This document shows positions 1-6,759 of a stretch of 13,931 nt of DNA, piece after piece (the stretch's first letter is position 1; the number at the start of each line of letters is the position of its first letter). Origin of the DNA: DAIMFL01 sp964372215 (lineage in GTDB: Bacteria > Pseudomonadota > Alphaproteobacteria > Dongiales > Dongiaceae); contig CAYJQC010000062.1 in NCBI GenBank assembly GCA_964372215.1, positions 1 through 13,931 of the forward strand, in the 5' to 3' direction. The notes beneath the pieces were generated by a model, which was given only the letters and a program-made list of their open reading frames with translations, did no database searches and was not told the DNA's origin. The position numbers and the translations under genes are program-made.

Positions 1-182
1 TGGTCAAGGCCGGCATCATCGACCCCACCAAGGTCGTGCGCACCGCGCTGCAGGACGCAGCCTCGGTCGCCGGCCTGCTCATCACCACCGAGGCGATGGT
101 GGCCGAGCGTCCGAAGAAGGAAGCCGGTGGCGCCCCCGACATGGGCGGCGGCATGGGCGGCATGGGCGGCATGGACTTCTAA
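1..182 (+). CDS. groEL: Chaperonin GroEL, C-terminal end (partial)
   Basis: Only the last 59 codons are present, reading from position 3 to the TAA at 180-182; the gene starts outside the window. The residues include VKAGIIDPTKVVRTALQDAA and a segment with SVAGLLITTEAMVAE, which is the conserved end of the GroEL equatorial domain. It finishes with the flexible Gly-Gly-Met tail (MGGGMGGMGGMDF) typical of bacterial GroEL. GroEL forms the double-ring cytosolic ATP-dependent folding chamber with GroES. A strong intrinsic terminator follows 30 bp after the stop, so this is the end of the groES-groEL transcript. Identification is essentially certain; which paralogue it is cannot be told. Confidence 0.97.
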   Translation, partial: VKAGIIDPTKVVRTALQDAASVAGLLITTEAMVAERPKKEAGGAPDMGGGMGGMGGMDF

Positions 183-212
183 GTCCGGCCAACCAGACGC
201 TCCAAAACGATC

Positions 213-246
213 GGGGCCGCAGCGCAAGCTGCGGCCCCTTTCTTTT
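213..246 (+). terminator. Rho-independent terminator of groEL
   Basis: A perfect 11-bp stem, GGGGCCGCAGC (213-223) pairing with GCTGCGGCCCC (228-238), encloses a GCAA loop (a stable GNRA-type tetraloop) and is followed directly by TTTCTTTT. It lies 30 bp after the groEL stop and points the same way. This is a textbook intrinsic terminator, seen directly in the sequence. Confidence 0.95.
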
Positions 247-281
247 GGCTGAGGTACAGAAGAGAGCGACTGGCGACCTCG

Positions 282-357
282 CCCTTCGACAGGCTCAGGG
301 TGAGGTCGCCGCTGTCTTCGGCAGCACGATACGCCTCATCCTGAGCCTGTCGAAGGA
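282..357. repeat. Intergenic inverted repeat (CTTCGACAGGCTCAGG type)
   Basis: The left arm at 282-305 (cccttcgacaggctcaggg then tgagg) is matched in inverted orientation by 334-357 (cctcatcctgagcctgtcg then aagga), with only two mismatches over 24 bases and a 28-bp spacer. The left arm is itself flanked by gcgacctc (273-280) and gaggtcgc (302-309), so a second hairpin can form. The core CTTCGACAGGCTCAGG resembles a dispersed intergenic element known from memory in many high-GC proteobacterial genomes. It sits between groEL and a convergent gene and may act as a bidirectional stop or mRNA-stabilising structure; that role is inference. Confidence 0.8.
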
Positions 358-398
358 TGCGGGTCCCGGTGCGACGGCGGCCGCCGCAGCCGGCCGTC

Positions 399-1316
399 TC
401 AATCCCGGTAGATCTTGATCAGCCCGGCATGGTCGAGATCGCCCCAGCCGCGCTCGACCATGCGGTCCCACAGCTCCATGTTGCGGGCGGTCGAGGGCAG
501 CGCCATGCCGACCGACTCGCCCAGATCGAGGGCGAGCTGCACGTCCTTGCGCTGGATGCGCGCCCGGCCGCCCGGCGCGAAGCTCTCGTCCACCATGCGC
601 TGGCCATGGAGCTCGAGGATCCGGGAATCGGCGAAGCCGCCGGCCAGCGCGGCGCGGAAGGTGGCGCGTTCCACCCCGGCCTGCTCGGCCAGCGCCATCG
701 CCTCGGCCACCGCGCCGATGGTGAGCGCCACGATCATCTGGTTGCCGATCTTGGTGACCTGGCCGCAGCCGACCCCGCCGCAATGGGTGATGTTGCGGCC
801 GAGCAGGTCGAGGATCGCCCTGGCGCGCGGGAACACCGCATCGGCCGCGCCGACGAAGATCGCGAGATCGGCGGCTTCCGCCCCGACCACGCCGCCGGAG
901 ACCGGGGCGTCGGCGTAGCAGGCGCCTGCCGCCTCGACGGCGGCCGCCAGGCGGCGGGTCTCCGCCACGCCCGAGGTGCCCATGTCGATGACGAGCTGGC
1001 CGGGCCGCAGCCCGTGCAGCAGCCCGGCCGGCACCGGCCCCTCGATCGCGGCGGCGACCGCCACGGTATCCACCAGGTTGACGACGATGGTGTCGGGCCC
1101 GGACGCGGCCACCTCCGCCGGGGCGGCGACGGCGCGCACCCGGCCGGGATGCTCGGCCGCGAACCCGCGCGCGGTCTCGGCGGTGCGGTTGTAGACCACG
1201 AGCTCGGCCCCCGCCGCCAGCAGGTTGCGGCACATCGGCCGGCCCATCAGCCCGAGCCCGACGAAGCCGAGGCTGCGGCCGGCAAGCGGGCCTGCGGTGC
1301 GCCGGGCGTCGGTCAT
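399..1316 (-). CDS. NAD(P)-dependent oxidoreductase, 3-hydroxyisobutyrate dehydrogenase family
   Basis: This 305-aa protein is a full-length beta-hydroxyacid dehydrogenase. The N-terminal Rossmann fold carries the dinucleotide-binding loop GFVGLGLMG (residues 18-26) and a following VYNRT (41-45), whose Arg suggests NADP preference. The substrate-binding signature DAPVSGG is at 136-142. The catalytic Lys is K189 in GCGQVTKIGNQ (183-193), and the all-alpha C-terminal domain carries a conserved KD at 257-258. The family (MmsB, GarR, GlxR, succinic semialdehyde reductase) reduces or oxidises small beta-hydroxyacids in the cytosol; the exact substrate cannot be read from the sequence. The ATG start leaves a short extension before the Rossmann fold. 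The gene follows the TerB-like gene by only 12 bp, so the two are probably co-transcribed although they have no obvious functional link. Confidence 0.9.
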   Translation of the reverse strand: MTDARRTAGPLAGRSLGFVGLGLMGRPMCRNLLAAGAELVVYNRTAETARGFAAEHPGRVRAVAAPAEVAASGPDTIVVNLVDTVAVAAAIEGPVPAGLLHGLRPGQLVIDMGTSGVAETRRLAAAVEAAGACYADAPVSGGVVGAEAADLAIFVGAADAVFPRARAILDLLGRNITHCGGVGCGQVTKIGNQMIVALTIGAVAEAMALAEQAGVERATFRAALAGGFADSRILELHGQRMVDESFAPGGRARIQRKDVQLALDLGESVGMALPSTARNMELWDRMVERGWGDLDHAGLIKIYRD

Positions 1317-1328
1317 CGCGCCGCCCGG

Positions 1329-1733
1329 CTAGATCGTGGTGTGGCGCGCCTTGGCGCCGCGCTCGATGGCGGCGGCGGGCAGCCGGCCGATCTCCAGCTC
1401 GTGGCGCAGCATCTCGAGGATGCGGGCCTCCTCCTGGGTCACCTTGTTGTCGGCGGCGGCCACGTCGCAGGCCAGCGCATAGGCGGTCTCGCGCAGCTTG
1501 GCGGGCAGGCCGGCCTTGATCTGCTTCATGATCTTCTTCAGCCCGTCGCCGTCGGCCAGCAGCTCGGCGCAGGCGCTGGTGGCGCTCAGCAGGTCCTTGC
1601 GGTCGAAATCGCGGAAGATCGGCAGGTGCAGCACGATGTCGCCCATCGAGTGCATCTCGTTGTCGGTCATGTCGCGGTCGGCGGCGGACACCAGGACCAT
1701 GGTGTAGATCAAGGCGGCGTGGTGGGAGATCAT
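1329..1733 (-). CDS. TerB-family (tellurite resistance-like) protein
   Basis: This is a 134-aa, all-helical, TerB-like protein of the short single-domain type. Two pseudo-symmetric acidic motifs are visible: AADRDMTDNE at 17-26 and AAADNKVTQEE at 92-102. These match the paired D-x5-E type sites with which TerB domains bind metal. There is no signal peptide or membrane segment, so it is probably cytosolic. The ATG at 1731-1733 is preceded by GAAGGA about 5-6 bases away, a good ribosome site. In alphaproteobacteria such stand-alone proteins are common and are not evidence of tellurite resistance, because no terC, terD or terZ partner is present here. It is the first gene of a likely two-gene unit with the dehydrogenase, and it is divergent from the permease gene across 281 bp. 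Confidence 0.82.
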   Translation of the reverse strand: MISHHAALIYTMVLVSAADRDMTDNEMHSMGDIVLHLPIFRDFDRKDLLSATSACAELLADGDGLKKIMKQIKAGLPAKLRETAYALACDVAAADNKVTQEEARILEMLRHELEIGRLPAAAIERGAKARHTTI

Positions 1734-2014
1734 GCGTCGTCCTTCGGGGGCGGGAGGGGGAAGCGGCGGGTTGGGCCGGACTTTAGGCCCTGGATGGTGG
1801 CCGGCTCAAGCCCGGGTGCGGGAATCGCCGCAATGTGACCGGTCCCGGTCGGGGCAGGCTCCCTCAGATGGCCCCTCGGCCCGCCCCGCTCAAGGGCAAG
1901 GCCGACGGCGTCCAGCGGCAGGACGGCGCGCCGGACGCATCGGCGCTGGACGGCGGCGCCCGCGGCCGCCAGATTGCGGGCCATGAACCCGCCCTCGCGC
2001 CGCAACCGCCGGTG

Positions 2015-2980
2015 ATGGATCTGTTCGGCTCCGGCGCCGTCGCCGGCGCGGTGCTCGACGTCGTGCTGCCGATCTTCGGCATCATCCTGGCGGGCTTCCT
2101 GTGCGGACGCTCCGGCCTGCTCGGCCAGGCCAGCAGCGAGGCGTTGAACCGCTTCGTGTATTTCGTCGCGCTGCCGGCCCTGTTCTTCGTCGCCATGGCG
2201 CGGGTGCCGGTGGCCGACGTGCTCAACCTGCCGTTCCTGGCGGCCTTCGGCGGCGGGGTGCTGATCGTCTCGGCGATCGCGCTGCCGGTGTCGCGGGCGG
2301 CGTTCGGCAATGGCCTCGGCCCCTCCGGTCTGCACGCGCTCTCCGCCACCTTCGCCAACACCGGCTACATGGGCATTCCGCTGCTGCTGACCGCCTTCGG
2401 CGAGGCCGCCGCGCTGCCGGCGATCATCGCCACGGTGCTGAACGGCGCCGTCGTCATGGCGATCGGGATCGCCGTGATCGAGGCCGACCTGGCGCGCGGG
2501 CGGGGACTCTCGCGCATCGTCGTCGACATCGCGGCCGGCGTCGCCCGAAGCCCGCTGGTGCTCGCCGCGGTCGCCGGCATCCTGGCGTCGGCCGCGGGGC
2601 TGGCGCTGCCCGGCGCGCTGGTCACCTTCTGCGACATCCTGGGCGCCGCGGCGCCGCCCTGCGCGCTGTTCGCCATCGGCCTGTTCATGGTCGGGCGCGG
2701 CATCACCACCGGCATGGCCGAGATCTCCTGGCTGGTGGCGCTGAAGCTGGTGGCGCAGCCGGCGGTCACCTGGGTGCTGGCGGTGCCGATCCTCCGACTC
2801 GATCCGGTCTGGGCGGCGGCGGCGGTCACCCTGGCGGCGCTTCCCACCGGCAGCCTGGTGTTCGTGCTGGCCTCGCAATACGGCGTCTACACCCAGCGCG
2901 CGACCGCGGCGATCCTGGTCTCGACGGTGCTCTCGGTGGTGACGCTCTCGGTGCTGCTGGCGCTGCTCGGGGTCGGGTAG
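2015..2980 (+). CDS. AEC (auxin efflux carrier) family permease
   Basis: This is a 321-aa integral membrane protein with about ten hydrophobic segments. The two halves of the AEC fold can be seen: NTGYMGIPLL at 115-124 (the N-x-G-x-x-G-x-P signature), APPCALFAIG at 213-222, the KLVAQP loop at 244-249 and ALPTG at 275-279. Members such as MdcF and YfdV export or import small carboxylates; the substrate here is unknown. The frame stays open upstream to an ATG at 1835, but the extra 60 residues are hydrophilic, Arg/Pro/Gly-rich and unlike the family, so the ATG at 2015 (or the adjacent GTG at 2012) is preferred. No good ribosome site precedes it, so the start is uncertain. The gene converges on the phospholipase D-like gene with 15 bp between the stops. 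A decayed copy of its last 20 codons occurs at 5482-5544. Confidence 0.88.
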   Translation: MDLFGSGAVAGAVLDVVLPIFGIILAGFLCGRSGLLGQASSEALNRFVYFVALPALFFVAMARVPVADVLNLPFLAAFGGGVLIVSAIALPVSRAAFGNGLGPSGLHALSATFANTGYMGIPLLLTAFGEAAALPAIIATVLNGAVVMAIGIAVIEADLARGRGLSRIVVDIAAGVARSPLVLAAVAGILASAAGLALPGALVTFCDILGAAAPPCALFAIGLFMVGRGITTGMAEISWLVALKLVAQPAVTWVLAVPILRLDPVWAAAAVTLAALPTGSLVFVLASQYGVYTQRATAAILVSTVLSVVTLSVLLALLGVG

Positions 2981-2995
2981 GGCGCCTCGGGCGCC

Positions 2996-4483
2996 TCACA
3001 GCATGCTTTCCCACAGCCGCGAGAAGAACTCGTCGAGCCGCTGGCCGAACGGCCGCTGGCGCCAGGTCGCGAGGTCGATCGGCCGCGCCGCCTCGGTGTC
3101 GGCCTGGAACATCGCCTCGAGCTGCGCCGCCGTGTCGCTGCCCAGCACCACCGCGTCGATCTCGTCGTTGAACAGCACGCTGCGGTGATCGAAGTTCGAC
3201 GAGCCGATCACCGACCACACCCCGTCCACCGTCGCGGTCTTGGCGTGCAGGATCACGTCATGGGCCTCCCAGATCTTGACCCCGGCCTCCAGCAGGTCGC
3301 CGTAGTGCGACTGGGCGACGTTGATGGCGTCCTCGGAATCGCTCACCCCCGGCAGCAGCAGCCGCACGTCGATGCCGCGTTCCGCCGCCTCCTCCAGGTC
3401 GTCCAGGGCCTGTTCGGTCGGCACGAAATAGGCGGCGGTCAGCCAGACGTTCTTTTCCGCGGTGCGGATCGCCGACAGCAGCGTCAGGTAGTAGTTGGGC
3501 AGGCCCTGGTCGGGCGAGCTGCCGATGATGCGCACCACCTCGTCGCTCTCTGCCTTGATCTCCGGGAACAGTGCGAGCTCGCCGAGCCCCCGCCCGCCCT
3601 GGACCTCCCAATGCTCCAGGAACACCGTCTGGATCTGCGCGACGATCGGGCCGTCGAGTTCCAGCGCGGTGTCGCGCCAGTGATAGCGCGGCTCGCCCTC
3701 CGGCGCCTCGGGCAGGGACGACAGGCCGGGCGCGCGGCTGGAATAGTCGGCGCTGAGATTGACCCCGCCGATCACCGCGCGCCGGCCGTCCGCCACCAGG
3801 ATCTTGCGATGGGTGCGCGCGTTCGGCGCATAGCCTTCGCCGGCCTCCAGCGGGTTGATCGGGTTGTAGGCGATGACGGCGGCGCCGGCGTCGCGCAGCC
3901 GGTCGAAGAATTCCACCGGCGTCTCGATGCTGCCGTAGCTGTCGTAGATGATGTTGACCGCGACGCCCTGGCCGAGCTTGGCGGCCAGCAGGTCGCCGAG
4001 ACGCGCGCCGTCGCTCTCCACGTCCTCGAGGATGTAGTACTCCAGGTTGACGTGGTCGCGGGCCGACCGGATCGCCGCGAAGATGGCGCGGAAGCTGTCC
4101 GGCCCGTCGCGCAGCACGCGGGTGCGGTTGCCGGCGACCAGCTCGGTGTCGGCCACCGCCTGCTCGATCGCGGCGTGGCGCTGCAGCAGGGTGGCGTCGG
4201 CGGTGTTCTCGGCCAGGCGCGCCAGCACCGCCTGGCTTTCGGCCGCCGTCAGCGGCCCGCGCGTGCCCAGCACCCGCGGCGTCTCGCCGTCCGCCGGGGT
4301 GGCGATCTGGTCGTCGGCGGCGGGCACCGCACAGGCCGCCAGCGCCGCGGCCATCACCACGGCTATCACTGGGGCCGGCGCCAGGCCACACAGGCGGCGC
4401 CGGCCGCGCCCCGCCCGGATCGTCGGATCGGCCGGCCGGCCCGCGCTCCGCCGCGGCGCCGTGTCGTCGGGAATCCTTGCCAT
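2996..4483 (-). CDS. Phospholipase D / cardiolipin synthase-like lipoprotein
   Basis: This 495-aa protein has two complete HxK(x)4D catalytic motifs: H225-K227-D232 (THRKILVAD) and H413-K415-D420 (LHAKTATVD). Each is followed by the usual IGG-N or IGSSN strand. NLEYYILEDVESDG at 146-159 is typical of ClsA/ClsC-type enzymes, which transfer phosphatidyl groups to make cardiolipin or hydrolyse phosphodiesters. The N-terminus has a basic stretch (RGRRR) followed by a hydrophobic run ending in the lipobox LAAC, with Cys at 51, so it is probably a periplasm-facing lipoprotein rather than a multi-helix ClsA. ClsC (YmdC) and nuclease-like PLDs are alternatives. The frame is open upstream to 4666, but those 61 extra residues look non-coding, so the ATG at 4481-4483 is chosen. 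The 30-residue charged n-region is unusually long. The gene lies downstream of the secreted-protein gene on the same strand, 214 bp away, and probably has its own promoter. Confidence 0.87.
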   Translation of the reverse strand: MARIPDDTAPRRSAGRPADPTIRAGRGRRRLCGLAPAPVIAVVMAAALAACAVPAADDQIATPADGETPRVLGTRGPLTAAESQAVLARLAENTADATLLQRHAAIEQAVADTELVAGNRTRVLRDGPDSFRAIFAAIRSARDHVNLEYYILEDVESDGARLGDLLAAKLGQGVAVNIIYDSYGSIETPVEFFDRLRDAGAAVIAYNPINPLEAGEGYAPNARTHRKILVADGRRAVIGGVNLSADYSSRAPGLSSLPEAPEGEPRYHWRDTALELDGPIVAQIQTVFLEHWEVQGGRGLGELALFPEIKAESDEVVRIIGSSPDQGLPNYYLTLLSAIRTAEKNVWLTAAYFVPTEQALDDLEEAAERGIDVRLLLPGVSDSEDAINVAQSHYGDLLEAGVKIWEAHDVILHAKTATVDGVWSVIGSSNFDHRSVLFNDEIDAVVLGSDTAAQLEAMFQADTEAARPIDLATWRQRPFGQRLDEFFSRLWESML

Positions 4484-4697
4484 CCGTCTCGCGCGACCTC
4501 TCGACCGGGGCTCGCCAGGATCCACCCGATCCGGAACGCGGCCCGCGGTCAACCCTTTCGGGCAAGAGAACGATCGCGGGACCGCAAGGTTGCATGGCGA
4601 CCCGGCCAAGCGCCGGCGGATCGTTTGCCGCCAGCCCAGCCTGCCGCCCGGCCGGAGGAATCGCAATGGGCGGGGCCTGCCAGCGGCAACGCCGGCC

Positions 4698-5333
4698 TCA
4701 GTAGCTCAGGGTGTCCAGCAGGTCCTCGGGCGCGCCGCGCGCCGGCGCGCCGGACAGCGGGCAGAACAGGCCGCCGAGCTGGTTCTTGTAGCCGGTGCTC
4801 GCCGCATAGCCCCATTGCCGCAGGAACACGTAGCAGGACAGCGGCCGGTCGATCTCCTCGAACCGGCTCTCGACGGTGGTCAGCTCGTACGCGCCATGGG
4901 TGCCGGCGTCGACCCAGTCGCCGCCCTGGTCGAGCAGGTACCATTCGGCGAACTCGCGCGGGGTGGTGTCGCCGATGGTGGCGTATTGCCCGGCCTCGAT
5001 GCGCACCAGGCTGAACAGGGCGGTGGCGCGGCTGTCGAAGCCGTGGCCGACGCTGACCGTGACGTTGTAGTGCCGCCCGCCATCCTTGCCGCGCACCCGC
5101 ACGCTGCCGTGCTCGCAGTCGTCGAACTCGCGCGCGCCGTCGACGCCGAAGCCGATCGCCGCGCAATCCGCCGGCTCGATTTCCGCACGCGCCGCCGGCG
5201 CGGCGAGGAGGAGGGCGGCGAGCAGCCCGACGGCGGCGAGCGCGCCGGCGACCCCCGCGGCCCGTGACGCCGCGGCCGGCATCGGCTTGACCGGGAACGG
5301 CGCGATCCGCGCCGGCGCAGTCGATTTCCGCAT
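4698..5333 (-). CDS. Secreted protein of unknown function
   Basis: I do not recognise this 211-aa protein. It has a long but clear Sec-type signal peptide: basic start, hydrophobic stretch at about 28-45 and probable cleavage after AARA at 47-50. The mature part of about 160 residues has four cysteines (57, 73, 167, 191), which could form two disulfides in the periplasm. It has alternating beta-type segments (HYNVTVSVGHGFD, TALFSLVRIEAGQYATIGD) and several aromatic residues, suggesting a compact beta-rich fold. The ATG at 5331-5333 is preceded by GGGGGAG about 6-7 bases upstream, a strong ribosome site; a start at Met18 would also keep the signal sequence. It is on the same strand as the lipoprotein gene. 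Codon use is high-GC and native-looking, and coding quality supports a real gene. Confidence 0.75.
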   Translation of the reverse strand: MRKSTAPARIAPFPVKPMPAAASRAAGVAGALAAVGLLAALLLAAPAARAEIEPADCAAIGFGVDGAREFDDCEHGSVRVRGKDGGRHYNVTVSVGHGFDSRATALFSLVRIEAGQYATIGDTTPREFAEWYLLDQGGDWVDAGTHGAYELTTVESRFEEIDRPLSCYVFLRQWGYAASTGYKNQLGGLFCPLSGAPARGAPEDLLDTLSY

Positions 5334-5481
5334 GGTCGGCTCCCCCGCCTGGATGGCTGCGCCGCGCGCGGCGGCGACCAGTTTCTACGAAAGCCGCCGC
5401 AACCGGCAATCGCAAAACCCGGCGACCCAGGCCGCATGCGCAGGCAGGCAGCGGCGCACCACGTCCTTGGACAAGCAAAGG

Positions 5482-5544
5482 GTCTCGGCTGTGATCCCCT
5501 CGGCCTCGCTCGCGGTGCTGCTGGCGCTGCTGGGAGTGGGTCAG
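5482..5544 (+). pseudogene. Remnant: last 20 codons of an AEC permease gene
   Basis: Read in frame from 5482, the stretch gives VSAVIPSASLAVLLALLGVG, against VSTVLSVVTLSVLLALLGVG at the end of the permease at 2918-2977. That is 13 of 20 residues identical and, by my count, 47 of 63 bases identical without a gap. The stop TAG of the intact gene corresponds to CAG here. Nothing upstream of 5482 aligns with the rest of the permease in the same frame, so this is a tail fragment and not a gene. It sits exactly where the high-GC backbone gives way to A/T-richer DNA. Confidence 0.6.
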
Positions 5545-5677
5545 GGGGCACATTGATGCTTGATCGCCTGCCGCCACTCGTCTGTTGCTTGTACGCCTTA
5601 TTTGCGAATCGTGCTTCAATTGCCGCTCGTACAAAGTTAAGTGCGTGGATCGGACGATGTTGCTACTGACGTAGTAA

Positions 5678-5692
5678 GCAAGAAATTCTTGC
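5678..5692. promoter_or_regulatory. 15-bp palindrome, possible operator
   Basis: GCAAGAAATTCTTGC is a perfect inverted repeat with 7-bp arms around one central base. It lies 42 bp upstream of the GTG start of the membrane protein gene, a typical place for a dimeric repressor to bind. No run of T follows it, so it is not a terminator. Function is inferred from symmetry and position only. Confidence 0.35.
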
Positions 5693-5734
5693 GCCGCGAT
5701 ATATTCTTCAAGCGCAGCCGACGAAGCCTCCGCA

Positions 5735-6301
5735 GTGTTTGATTTTCAGATGCTTAAGAGAACTTGGAAAGATCCGGTTTGGAGTAAAGTAATCGCCACC
5801 GCAATTGTGGCGGGGGGTGCCGCAGCCATCGGCTATTTTGCCGGCTGGTGGCCTGACGTCGTTGGACTCGGGAGAGGTTTCGTCACGTTCAGCATGGCTG
5901 AGACAGCCATACCAAATTGGCTGTTGATACTTCTAAGCCTCTGCACGCTTGGCGTCGTGGTCGTTGTGGCAATTGTGGTTTGGGAAATTGCCGTTCCTTC
6001 ACGAAACCAACCGTCGTTCCGGAACTACAAAGTCGACGAGTTCTTTGGCATTCGATGGCGATGGCAGTACAACTCCTCCGGGCAAATGCACAGTTTATTT
6101 TCATTTTGCCCTGTGTGCGATCTTCAGGTCTGGCCGCAACACGCAAGCGCGTACGATGTGATCGACCGGTTCGACTATCGGTGTGATGATTGCTGCACTG
6201 TTCTCCACAGATTCGACAAGTCGCCATCCGAGGTGGAAGATCTCGTTACGCGGCAAATCCAGAGGAAGCTGCGCAACGATAGCCAGCGTATGCAGGAATA
6301 G
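5735..6301 (+). CDS. Two-helix membrane protein with C-terminal zinc ribbon, function unknown
   Basis: This 188-aa protein has two strong transmembrane segments, about residues 17-38 and 62-83. A soluble C-terminal half follows with a four-cysteine zinc-ribbon pattern, C125-P-V-C128 and C150-D-D-C153 (with an extra C154), ending in a charged helix. The N-terminal motif RTWKDPVWSKVIATAIVAG resembles, from memory, the start of many small uncharacterised bacterial membrane proteins in accessory regions, but I cannot name a family. The frame begins at GTG 5735; an ATG six codons in (5750) is an equally good start, and neither has a clear ribosome site. It is followed after 2 bp by the transposase fragment. 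A/T-rich codon use sets it apart from the backbone. A membrane-anchored sensor or effector is possible but unproven. Confidence 0.72.
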   Translation: MFDFQMLKRTWKDPVWSKVIATAIVAGGAAAIGYFAGWWPDVVGLGRGFVTFSMAETAIPNWLLILLSLCTLGVVVVVAIVVWEIAVPSRNQPSFRNYKVDEFFGIRWRWQYNSSGQMHSLFSFCPVCDLQVWPQHASAYDVIDRFDYRCDDCCTVLHRFDKSPSEVEDLVTRQIQRKLRNDSQRMQE

Positions 6302-6303
6302 GC

Positions 6304-6759
6304 ATGCGGCAGCACGTGACAGCCCCGACTCCTATCCACTGCCCGTTCACCAAGGGCGGCAAGACCGATCCTGCGAATATGCGCGCCGTCGTCGCCCCGG
6401 TCTGTAACGTGTCGCGTGACAACCTGCTCTATACCGACGAAAGCCGCCACTACACCAAGGGCGGCGCCGAGTTCGCCGGGCATGAGACGGTCAAGCACTC
6501 CAAGGGCGAGTACGTTCACGGCATGGCCCACAGCAACACGGTCGAGAACGTGTTCTCCGTGTTCAAGCGCGGCAAGAATGGCGTCTACCAGCACTGCGGC
6601 GAAGCCCACCGGTTCCGCTATCTCGCCGAGTTCGATTTCCGCTACAACCACCGCGCCGGTCTAGGCATCACCAATGCGGAGCGCGCTATCCAGATCGTCA
6701 AGCAGATTGGCGGCAAGCGGCTCACCTATCGGCGGACTGGTGAAGCCGCGCACGCCTAA
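6304..6759 (+). pseudogene. IS1595-family (ISXO2-like) transposase, 5'-truncated
   Basis: The 151 residues match the C-terminal half of an ISXO2-like DDE transposase. LLYTDESRHY carries an Asp at 45. VKHSKGEYVHG is followed by HSNTVENVFSVFKRG, which carries the N78/E81 region of the active site. YLAEFDFRYNHR at 107-117 and GKRLTYRRTGEAAHA at the end complete the family signature. Intact enzymes are about 280-320 aa, with an N-terminal zinc ribbon and a first catalytic Asp; both are missing here, and the first 35 or so residues (6304-6400) are only loosely family-like. No upstream frame supplies the missing half, so the element is dead and cut within its 5' part. Its GC-rich codons differ from the genes on either side. 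I could not identify its terminal inverted repeats. Confidence 0.88.

Larger units (their letters stand above)
5334..5734. other. Gene-free stretch, left edge of the island
   Basis: This 401-bp stretch has no convincing complete gene. It contains the permease-tail remnant (5482-5544), the switch from high-GC to A/T-richer composition at about 5545, a 15-bp palindrome at 5678-5692, and a minus-strand reading frame without a good start codon (about 5745 down to 5560) whose translation has protein-like composition. It may be the junction scar where foreign DNA joined the chromosome. Confidence 0.6.

Noticed and set aside
1329..1733. Tellurite-resistance operon
   Set aside because: Only a single TerB-like domain is present, with no other ter genes; stand-alone TerB proteins are common and do not imply the phenotype.
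357..1838. Long plus-strand open frame opposite the dehydrogenase and TerB genes
   Set aside because: It is the GC-rich mirror of two well-supported genes; composition is His/Gly/Arg-rich and has no recognisable domain.
1835..2014. N-terminal extension of the permease from an upstream ATG
   Set aside because: The 60 residues are hydrophilic and Pro/Gly/Arg-rich, unlike the family, which starts directly with a membrane helix.
1730..2878. Minus-strand frame of 382 aa opposite the permease gene
   Set aside because: Arg/Gln/Asp/His-rich low-complexity shadow; the plus strand carries clear AEC signatures and hydrophobic periodicity.
2981..2995. GGCGCC TCG GGCGCC between convergent genes as a terminator
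   Set aside because: The six-base arms form only a short hairpin and no T run follows on either strand; it could be chance in GC-rich DNA.
3185..5014. 609-aa plus-strand frame across the phospholipase D-like gene
   Set aside because: Mirror of HKD-containing coding sequence; no domain, strongly His/Arg/Gln-biased.
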